From contig OY759261.1 of assembly GCA_963662155.1 (NCBI GenBank), positions 6,133,661-6,197,660 on the forward strand: DNA of 64,000 bases, written 5' to 3'. The DNA comes from Lamellibrachia columna (taxonomy: Eukaryota > Annelida > Polychaeta > Sabellida > Siboglinidae). Below, piece after piece: positions 32,901 to 44,900 of the stretch (position 1 is its first letter; each line of letters opens with the position of its first letter). The notes beneath the pieces were generated by a model. That model was not told the origin of the DNA. It was given only the letters and a program-made list of their open reading frames with translations, and searched no databases. The position numbers and the translations under genes are program-made.

Positions 32901-35900
32901 ACATATGAGAGAGCAATACCTCAGACATGAACATATGAGAAAGCAATACCTCAGACGTGAACATATGAGAGAGCAATACCTCCGACGTGAACATATGAGA
33001 GAGCAATACCTCAGACGTGAACATATGAGAGAGCAATACCTCAGACGTGAACATATGAGAGAGCAATACCTCAGACGTGAACATATGAGAGCAATACCTC
33101 AGACTTGAACATATGAGAGAGCAATACCTCAGACGTGAACATATGAAAGAGCAATACCTCAGACGTGAACATATGAGAGAGCAATACCTCAGACGTGAAC
33201 ATATGAGAGAGCAATACCTCAGACGTGAACATATGAGAGAGCAATACCTCAGACGTGAACATATGAGAAAGCAATACCTCAGACATGAACATATGAGAGA
33301 GCAATACCTCAGACGTGAACATATGAGAGAGCAATACCTCAGACGTGAACATATGAGAGAGCAATACCTCAGACGTGAACATATGAGAGAGCAATACAAC
33401 AGACGTGAACATATGAGAGAGCAATACCTCAGACGTGAACATATGAGAGAGCAATACAACAGACGTGAACATATGAGAGAGCAATACCTCAGACGTGAAC
33501 ATATGAGAGAGCAATACCTCAGACGTGAACATATGAGAGAGCAATACCTCAGACGTGAAAATATGAGAGAGCAATACCTCAGACGTGAAAATATGAGAGA
33601 GCAATACCTCAGACGTGCACATATGAGAGAGCAATACCTCAGACTTGAACATATGAGAGAGCAATACCTCAGACTTGAACATATGAGAAAGCAATACCTC
33701 AGACGTGAACATATGAGAGAGCAATACCTCAGACATGAACATATGAGAGAGCAATACCTCAGACGTGAACATATGAGAGAGCAGTACCTCAGACGTGAAC
33801 ATACGAGAGAGCAATACAACAGACGTGAACATATGAGAAAGCAATACCTCAGACGTGAACATATGAGAGAGCAATACCTCAGACGTGAACATATGAGAGA
33901 GCAATACCTCAGACGTGAACATATGAGAGAGCAATACCTCAGACGTGAACATATGAGAGAGCAATACCTCAGACGTGAACATATGAGAGAGCAATACCTC
34001 AGACGTGAACATGCGAGCACAAGTGCCGATACACCAAGCCACAATCGGCTTTGATAGACGGCCATCTTTGATTGCTTCGATGATGATGTATTCTTCCGTG
34101 CCCCCGACCTCTCCCAGAACGACGATCAGCTTCACGTCTGGGTCGTCATGGTAACGCTGGATATGGTCCATGAAGGTCGTACCTGGGTATCTGAATGTCA
34201 CACGAATAACATTGACTTTCGAGGTTTTATAATGTGTGAACAGGAAATGCTATAAAATATATATCTATGTGCAAAATGGGAAGAATAAATTAAACAGAAC
34301 AACTGCACAAATGATATATGGAGTTAAAGAAAATAAAATGTCAAAGAACATCAGCTGAAATGACATTACCTGTCTCCTCCGATTGCAATGCCCTCATAGA
34401 CACCATTTGTGTTGAGTGCGATGATGTTATTCAACTCATTTGACATCCCGCCTGACCTTGACACATATGCCACGCTGAAACAGAGGTCACATGCCTGCAA
34501 CAAGTTTGTCCTGTCTGTCATCAAACTGAACATTTGGTGGCAAGGCTAAATTTGTGACACAGCACTTATGAAAAACATTTAAATGCTAACTGAATTGTAA
34601 AACTAACCTTAATAATCAACTTTCAATTTTCAATGTATTATGCCGCATAACGTAATTCAATAACAAAAATAATGTACTGTTTTATCACAGCATGTGTCAA
34701 TTAAAGTATAAAATTGCAATATCAAACTAAACGTCAACATGGTAGAGGGGTATAACACTAGGCAGTGGGAGTCAAAATAACAAATGTTTCTGACTCAGAA
34801 TTACAATACAAAAGATTGAACAAGACTGCCACCCACAGTAACATGCCCCAGACGGCCAGGACAAGGTTACCACCCACAGTAACACATCCCAGACGGCCAG
34901 GACAAGGTTACCACCCACAGTAACATGCCCCAGATGGCCAGGACACGGTTACCATCCACAGTAACACATCCCAGACGGCCAGGACAAGGTTACCACCCAC
35001 AGTAACACACCCCAGACGGCCAGGACAAGGTTACCACCCACAGTAACACGCCCCAGACGGCCAGGACAAGGTTACCACCCACAGTAACACGCCCCAGACG
35101 GCCAGGACAAGGTTACCACCCACAGTAACATGCCCCAGATGGCCAGGACAAGGTTACCACCCACAGTAACACACCCCAGATGGCCAGGACAAGGGGGCCA
35201 CTGGCTTATCAAAAGTCCAATGATTATTTTCTGGGAATGGGGTACTATGACGAGTCTTGACCTTTGACCTGCTTTACCTGCCTGGTCGGTACAGCCTGGA
35301 TGACAGAATGTTATCAAGCATGCCTCCCGTGTTCCCGATCTTGAAGCAACCAGGTTTGATGCCTCCCACCTGGGAAGAGAACAGATTCATTTATTGGGAG
35401 AAAGAAATGGAAATATGATGGCAGTAACTATCCTTGTTACCGATGTGTTATCAAAGATACAGAAACTGATCACTTCTATCATAACATCATGTTGTGTAGT
35501 ATGACCAAGTTTTCTCTTTCATTTGAATGTTCACATTGCATGCAGAGGATGAAGTAATTTTATGGGGGTTAATGAAACGCCGATAAAAGTCACCCCGTGA
35601 ATGCCTGTCCTCGATAAAATTTGTCAACAGGTATTGGAAAATGTCAACCGCTGTTTTTTAACGTACTGAACGGCAAATCGATATTCATAAACATAATTTG
35701 ATAATGATCAAATTATATTATTTTACAAGATTATAAATCATTTAGTTTATACTACACGATTTTATGATGAAACAATCAGACCTTTCATATGACAATCAAA
35801 TTATTTCTGTGTCAGATTGTCATATACATGGTGCAAGTGAATTCTAGGGAATGCATCTTGAGAATTAATTTAAATGAAGTTTCCGAAAATTACGGTTAAT

Positions 35901-38900
35901 TGTAGTATATAATATATTCTTTTAATTTATACTCAGCAAACCTGTCACCTTGGCAGCAAAAGAAAACTAAATTAAATTTCTCAAAACGTTGTTTAGTAGT
36001 GAAGGAAGACTCACAGTGGCTGGTCCGATGATGCTGATGTTTGTCTCTTCAGCTTTCTTGATCAGTTTACGTGTCAGGTTCTCTGGGATTCCCTCGGCAA
36101 TGATGGCGATACTGCGGATCTGAACAACATAACACGGCATCAGTTTCTGCACTTTTACATACATGTTCAACATTACACTAACATCACTGGCTAGGTCCCA
36201 TTTTACATACATGTTCAACATTACACTAACATCACTGGCTAGGTCCCATTTTACATAGGCTAATTCAGAGAAAGGGACTAACGTATGTTATTCTACCCTA
36301 ACGAAAACTTATGCTGCATATTTGTTCCTATGTGTGGACTGCTCATAACATGAATCAAAATGAAACATCATTATCGCAATTTATGCTAACTTAGGAGCCA
36401 TCTCAAAAACTTTGTTTTATGACTCTACATGAAAGCAATGACACTTAACCTCTGACCTCCACAGGAAACTTCGACCACATCGACCTGTGGATACATATGT
36501 GAAAATGTCTTCATCTTTCACACACCAGACTTATGTACACTAACTTGATTGTAGCACTGATTTATTTATTCCCCTTCATCATAATATAAACTGCGACAAC
36601 AATGTTTTGGGGGAAAATCCATGATGCTAGAATAAACAGAATTTCGTTCAGTTTGATTGATTTTATTTCAATGTCACTACACTTCGGTTAGAGCTGGATT
36701 TAAAATTCTAGCCAAATAATATGCGTTCCTACTTGTGGGAAGGTCATGGCTTCCATGGTGCTCTCGTAGGCAGACCTGAGTGACGCAAAACTAACGAGGT
36801 TGTCAGCATCTGGGTGTTTCTTCATTGCGTCCTCCATCTTCTTGTGCACTGGCAACAAAGAACGGCTTCAACTGTAACAGTGGGCCCATCAATTTCTTAT
36901 AAAAAATGTATACAGAAATATAACAAATATAGGATTTGATTCAAGTGGTACCATCTACTGACTCAAATTAATGCAAATTAGCAACTGTTGACTTTCAACG
37001 TCACAAAATTCTGTGATATGATCAACGGTACTCACACCAGTCACATCCCCATCCACTGTGGTCATCGACACATAGATTTCTACTGTGGATTCACTTGGGG
37101 TGGTTATTATATGATTTTCTTGAATTGAATAATTTCAGTAGAAGTTTTTTAGATAAAGATTTAAGATTCTTCACAGATTGTAGTTGAAATGCTATGTAAT
37201 ATTCAAGATTAATAAAAAATTTAGTTTTTCATTTATTTGGTTGTTACAAGATTTAAAAATAATTTAAATGTGAAAAAGTAGCCACAAAATGCCAAATTAT
37301 ATAGTTTTTAGAAAATCCCTAAAAGAAATAAATGACATACACATAAGTATGACAGTGTCACTAATAACTTTGAGGAAATTTTTTTTCAACATAAACGAAT
37401 TACGTCTGCTGCACCACCGTGAATATGTTAGCAAAAGTTGAATGCCAGCTTAAAGTATGTATTTTTGACACAAACCCTTCACCAATCGTAATTCAAATTC
37501 ATGCAATGTAACCTACACATAAGACGTTCATACGCCAAATTTCAGCGTCACAAGTGTTGTAATTTTTATAAAATATTGAATTAGGTAACATTTCCTGGTT
37601 GTTAGTGATAACAGAAATGTTTATAGATGAATCTATCATGTTTGAAATGTGAAAGTTTTCCATTGGCGTTTTCTGTATTGCTGACAAAACATAGCAGCCA
37701 TTAAGTTTGTCACCACAAAAGCTCTAGAACCTGCATTTGCAACGTGTTGTCATCTATCAAGATTGGATTACGTCAGCCCAGTGCGAGTGCACATGGTCAG
37801 TTGTTTACACATTCACAAGATCATTTGATTGGCCCATTATCCGGCGGGATAACATGTTTGATTATGGCGTCAAAGGCCCATTAACCTAAATTAGCCACTG
37901 ATATTTGTCAATTAATGTAGGTAGGCATTGTACTGTAATGCACTGGAATCACAGTAACCACACGATATATTCCGCGTTCATGGCGAACAAATTTACGCTG
38001 GTTCTAAGTGCGCTCTGACTCGAAACACACAAAGTCGTTACTATGGAAAAGTCAGCGTTCCAAATAAGTCAGGGGATTCCAAGACTGGTTTTTAATGGAT
38101 GGATTGGCAAAATACGACATTAGAGCTGAGGGATTATTTGTGGTGTTGACGTTCGGTGTCAATGTTCAGTTCAATATTTCCTAGTATCTTATGAGGACAA
38201 AAATAAAAAACCAACTGACACGTTAGCCGCCCCAGCTACCTTAAGGTTTCAATATATTTGATTCTACTAAACGGCCGACTCTTATCCATGATTCTGTTAA
38301 ACAGAGCCAACTGTACTCATTTCACATCAACATTACAAATGTATAATCAATTCTAAACATTTATTTGTTTACTCAAAATGTACTGATTTGGAGATTTCTG
38401 GTTACTTTTTTTGTTACTTTCAATGGGAATAAATTATGTTGTTTCTTCTCTTACTATAACCCAGGAAGTGTACATAATTTTATATTTGTTTGTACGTTAC
38501 GCTATTCCTCCTAGATGCTTTGCATCTCAGGCACCAAACTGACAGGGGTTCATCTCAGGCACCAAACTGTCAGGGGTTCATCTCAGGCACCACACTGTCA
38601 GGGGTTCATCTCAGGCACCAAACTGTCAGGGGTTCATCTCAGGCACCAAACTGTCAGGGGTTCATCTCAGGCACCAAACTGTCAGGAGTTCATCTCAGGC
38701 ACCAAACTGTCAGGGGTTCATCTCAGGCACCAAACTGTCAGGGGTTCATCTCAGGCACCCAACTGTCAGGAGTTCATCTCAGGCACTAAACTGACAGGGG
38801 TTCATCTCAGGCACCAAACTGTCAGGGGTTCATCTCAGGCACCAAACTGTCAGGAGTTCATCTCAGGCACCAAACTGTCAGGGGTTCATCTACGTTAGTT

Positions 38901-41900
38901 TTATTTTTTCGAAATTCATCCCTACGGACAATCGAAATACCCTTTGTAATTATTACGTACAATTGTTCACATGGTATTGTAACCCAGGAAGTGTACATAA
39001 TTTTATATTTGTTTGTACGTTACGCTATTCCTCCTAGATGCTTTGCATCTCAGGCACCAAACTGACAGGGGTTCATCTCAGGCACCAAACTGTCAGGGGT
39101 TCATCTCAGGCACCACACTGTCAGGGGTTCATCTCAGGCACCAAACTGTCAGGGGTTCATCTCAGGCACCAAACTGTCAGGGGTTCATCTACGTTAGTTT
39201 TATTTTTTCGAAATTCATCCCTACGGACAATCGAAATACCCTTTGTAATTATTACGTACAATTGTTCACAATACCATGTGAACAATTACGTACAATTGTT
39301 CATGTCATGCACCTTTTCTACGATTGTCCAAAGTTATATAATACACGGGAAGGCTTCACTATACGTTACTATAACTGTCAGTATTATGTCACAATCTCGA
39401 AATACCAAAGCATAGATGGATATTTCTGTGTTGGGTATCCTGAAATTTGGTGAATATTGTTATCATGACAGCCACTTACAAACTACCAAGTTATCCCATC
39501 CAAAGGGTGGGTATTTTTCCTAGTATTTTACAATCTAGAAAAACAGCCTGGGTAGGAAAGAACACCCATACCTGGGATTAGGATCTCCTTGTGACCCCAG
39601 TAGAACTTCTGCTTGTGATCTCCTCTGAAAGAGAAGAATTATGCTTAGCGTTATATCAGAGACAGCAATAAACATTCGTAAGTAGGCTACCTAGAACTAT
39701 CTGTTTGAAAATGAGTTGTTTGACATGCATGTTTTGCCAAGTACATTTCCACCATTTTTTTTGGTAAAGCTGGATGATAAAATTTTAATAATATACATAA
39801 AAAGTTCATAGGACAAACTGTGTTAAAAACAGTAACATTAATTTAAAGATAATATAATTAAATATGTAATTAAAAAAGTCAAGTAACACCGAACTCATTA
39901 AAGTTATGTTTACGCTGTCACTAACTTCGTAATGACCTAGAACCAGCGACTCACACAAATGGGTATATCATGGCTGCGACAGACGGAGTCTGGCGGGAGC
40001 ACACGTAGTCAAAGTCGAGCATTCCCTGGACGGCGCGGGACTGCAGCCCCCAGATGATGGTGCGTGTGGTAGAGCTGAACAGGGACTTCTGTAAGAAAGC
40101 ACTTCATTTCCATAACCAGGTTCACCGTGACACACCTGTCTTCTAAAAACAAGTAAAAGTACTTCTTATATAGCAAGGTATCCAGTCCTTGGGACTGCTA
40201 GAAGCGCTTTACACTATACCCTCTGGCAGACCTGCTCATTCCAACACCACCTTAGACTTCTCTAGGAAGCATTCAGCCACATTATAATTACTGAATGAAG
40301 ACCATTCGTTCACATGTCCACCTCTGTCTGTAGCCAGGTACTCATTTATATGGCTGAGTGAACTGTGGCAATGTGGGTTGAATGATATTGCCAAAGCTTC
40401 GAAATGGCAGTAATGATTTGAACCTGGGTTCTCTCGATTGAGAGCCTGACATTCTAACCACTCCGCCACTGTACCTCAAGGGGTGATCTCAAAACCTGGG
40501 TTCTCGATTGAGAACCTGACATTCTAACCGCTACGCCACTGCCTCAAGGGGTGATCTCAAAACCTGGGTTCTCTCGATTGAGAGCCTGACATTCTAACCA
40601 CTACGCCACTGTGCCTCAAGGGGTGATCTCAAAACCTGGGTTCTCTCGATTGAGAGCCTGACATTCTAACCGCTACGCCACTGTGCCTCAAGGGGTGATC
40701 TCAAAACATGGGTTCTCTCGATTGAGAGCCTGACATTCTAACCGCTACGCCACTGTGCCTCAAGGGGTGATCTCAAAACATGGGTTCTCTCGATTTGAGA
40801 GCCTGACATACTAACCGCTACGCCACTGTGCCTCAAGGGGTGATCTCAAAACATGGGTTCTCTCGATTGAGAACCTGACATTCTAACCGCTACGCCACTG
40901 TGCCTCAAGGGGTGATCTCAAAACATGGGTTCTCTCGATTGAGAACCTGACATTCTAACCGCTACGCCACTGTCCCTCAAGGGGTGATCTCAAAACATGG
41001 ATGTATAATGGCAGTAATGATTTGAACCCGGGTTCTCTCGATTGAGAGCCTGACATTCTAACCGCTACGCCACTGTGCCTCAAGGGGTGATCTCAAAACA
41101 TGGATGTATAATGCTATACAAGATTAGTTTCATGTTGGAGTGGGGGTTAGCAGCTGCTTTGGTTAGTAACACAAATGTATTCTTCCACACAGTTAACAAA
41201 GGTGCTGACGTTAAGTACACGCAGACAATTAGTGTTTTATTGACTGAACATTAATGGTATGTGATGGTTAAGCATGAAGAACAAGGACATTTTCATGATA
41301 TCTACAGGTCAACATAATTCAAAGTGTCAAGTAGCAGGTGTCTGAAGCTAAATAATACAGGTTTTGTGTATTGTTGTACATCAAGGTTTTGAGATCACCC
41401 CACAGTGTTATATAAACTTCATCAGCTTACAATGTTACACACTAGGGGTGTATCAATACCTCGAACTATCGGTGCATCGCAATAGCTGATGTGACGATGC
41501 AGTACTATGGATAGTTAACTGAACTGTCAATAGTTACCATTAACAGTACACTGAACTATCAATAGTATTGATAGTTGGCAAAACAATTCAGAAGGGCTAC
41601 ACTGTCACTGTAATAATAGAAATAAACGTTTTTCAACTATGTTTGATAATTTTACTTACTTACCTAACATCAACAATGGTTGATTAGAGAAGCATCAGTC
41701 GCAGATTCAGCATTTTTAATCAACTACCTCTATGGCCACCCATGAAGTAGGGGCCTGTTTTCCTGGCTATTCATTATTCTGTGATACAATCACAATAGTT
41801 ATGACACTATCACAATAGTATTGTAATAGCTACACAGCTATCGCGATACCATCAGAAAAGTAAAACTACTCCCGATAGTCACCACGCAGTGCTACTTGCG

Positions 41901-44900
41901 TACTAGGTGTCAATTTAAGAAGCATTACCTTGTCACCCGCTGCTGCTGTCCCATTGGCCGCCCCGTTACACACGCTGTCTGCTTCACCGCCCCCAGCGTT
42001 GTTTGTCTTTGGAGTCTTGAATGCTGGTGAGTCCGATGGCTACAATCGCAGATGGAACAACATCAAAGATAGCACACAACATTGTTACATCGTTACAGGG
42101 TTCTGTTACACAAAACTGCTTATTTGTTACAGCGATACATGGTTGTAAAAGCAATTTGATAAATTTGTAATTTTTTTTATAGAAAAACAGCCAGATTAAT
42201 TTCATAAAATGTTTACCATGAATGAATTTGAATTGTCACATACATTTTGCAATGGTTATTCACATCAGTGAGTTATGTCAGAATTACAGGTTTAAAAGTT
42301 AATTTGTGTGTTTATGTTTATTCTCTCAGACTCTGTTAATGCCAACGTGGCACAAGCCATGACTTGTGAAAAACAGTTTTCACAAGAAAATACACATTTC
42401 AACCTCCTTTAACATAAAAACCAGTTAGTAAAACAAACATGAAGTGTTAGAGTGCTGCATTCAACAACAAAAATTACACTGAAACGGTGCAACAACAAAA
42501 AATTGCAATATGTTAATATTACCTGTGAATAAAAAGTGAAAGCCGACAATAATATTTACACATTCCTATGCATACAATATAAATGTAATGTAAATTTTTT
42601 TCATGAAATGGTATATTTTTTAAAAACCTCAATGTTCTGCATACCATTAGGAAAGACTTGTTTTTGTGTTAATTGTCATCTATTAAACAGTGAATGCAAG
42701 TCTGTATGGCTTTGTAAGGAATCTCAGAACACTATTAGTCCAAAGATTCCTGTCCAAGATTTTATGTAAATGTGTCATGCATGTTTTCACGTATTAAGTT
42801 ATTCTATCCAGTGAAAATAAAAAGCACAGGTGCTAGCAAACTTCCAATATTAAACAAATCAAAACAGCTGTGCTCTTAAAAAAAAAAATTTCCTGCTGCA
42901 TCCAGCCAAGACCCAATTACAAAATACAATACAGAAACTCCAACCAACACAGAACCTGCAAAACAACCAAATAAACTGCCATGGATTCATCCAAGTAGCA
43001 CCCAAAAATTAAAACTGTCCCTTCTGTCACATAATGTCACATGTGGCTCTTCAAACTGCACATTAAAAAAGCCATAAAGTCAAGTTTCAATTGTCCACAC
43101 AGCCAAAAATCTTAAAACATAATTTTTTTCATATTCAAGCGTTAAAACCATGATAATTATTTCATTCTGAGAACTAGTTTTTACACTAGTGACTCAGCTA
43201 ATATCACTAAATTTCACTGGACCATTTTCATTAAATTAACCAGATAAATCCCGGGCAGTTGAGCAGCAGAAATGATCAGTCCCGCAGCAAATGCTTGTGC
43301 CGCTGATTATTGGTCAGTGAGATTGCAAACACGCAGAAACGGTTAGCCGAACTGACCCGCCGGACACCATTAAGAAAGGCATCGCCTGCCATAGCCATCA
43401 TCTACAGGGGCAGAAAACAAAGCAGGCAGGGGTGAATAGTGACACACATGGGGGCGATGTCCCATCTGTCGAATGGGGTGAGGTTGACAGATGCATTGGG
43501 TGTAAAGGTGGCAGAGCATGTCGCTGTGCGGTGGCTGAGTGTGTCTCATTACGTTTGCATCAAGTGAAAGCGTGTCTTCTTGTGTACTCAGTGAATGTGG
43601 CACTCTTTTATATTCTATGTAAAAAGGTTAGTTTCTTTCATATCTGTCACATCTTTACTGTGTATGTCTGCGTGTGTTTGTCTGTGCATGCATGCATGTG
43701 TTTGTCTGTGCATGCATGCGTGTGCATGTGTCTGCATCAGACAATGTATTTCATCTCCTTGTGTATCTAACATCGACATGCAAACTGTGTAAATTCCGCT
43801 TACAACACAGATGCCAGGGCCTGCACAGACAGCATTCCACATTCTAACACATTCCACAGCAGTTGAACCACACAGTATTCCAAAGCTCCACCACATTCCA
43901 CAGCAGTTGAACGACATAGTATTCCATAGCTCCACCACATTCCATAGCGTTGAACCATACAGTATTCCATAGCTCCACCACATTCCACAGCATTGAACCA
44001 CACAATATTCCATAGCTCCACCACATTCCACAGCAGTTGAACCACACAGTATTCCATAGCTCCACCATATTCCACAGCATTGAACCACACATTATTCCAT
44101 AGCTCCACCACATTCCACAGCATTTAAACCACACAGTATTCCATAGCTCCACCACATTCCACAGCATTTAAACCACACAGTATTCCATAGCTCCACCACA
44201 TTCCACAGCATTTAAACCACAGTATTCCATAGCTCCACCACATTCCACAGCTATTGAACCACACAGTAACACACTTAAATATACACACCTGCGGCTTCGC
44301 CTGTAAAAACACAGTACACAATCCTAACACTTTACAAATATTTGAATTGTGCAATTACTGGCAGTTTTTAAGAATAATAAACTAAAGTATCAGTTTTCAG
44401 ATCAAATGGCTGCTCAAACAAAAGCAGGTAACTAATATTTGTAGATTTCTACATAGCAAAGTTTCCTTAAGCTAAGAAACATCACGGACACTTTGTTAGA
44501 AATTTATATGTGTAGTCAAATAACTAGTGTTATGCATAGAATACAAGCTAAAACACATTTAGAAAAACAAGTATAATTACCAAAAATAAATCTTAATTAA
44601 TCTATTAAAAATGTGTAATTCATGCAATTGCGCAATCTTATATATACTAGTGCCAGAAATCAACTGATATTTTATCATAACTGGTTATTGGTAGTACAAA
44701 TGGATCTGACAATCGATTATAAATGATTATTATATTGGATGTGAGAGCCACGATAAAAACGTCCCGATTGTTATCTCTCTGGGGTTATTTCAATCTGGTT
44801 TCTTCATTCCAAATTCCAATACTTGCCACACAGACACAGTAAATGGTGAATCACACAGATATCTCAATTAGAAAACATGTCATAACTTTTGATACCAGTC

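Noticed and set aside
32407..34065. A 552-codon minus frame through the 30-bp array
   Set aside because: Three frames on each strand are open because the unit is stop-free. Only the ACLY exon part (33998-34190) is supported; the rest is repeat, although the in-frame property is discussed as a finding.
41440..41890. Possible hAT-type or MITE element (AGGGGTGTATCAATACC start)
   Set aside because: No matching inverted end or target duplication could be found; only AT-rich internal short repeats of CAATAGT/ATAGTT type.
43432..43792. Plus frames of 112 and 65 codons with [15 protein letters not shown] peptide
   Set aside because: Produced by a short TGTGCATGCATGCG-type microsatellite opposite the ACLY strand.
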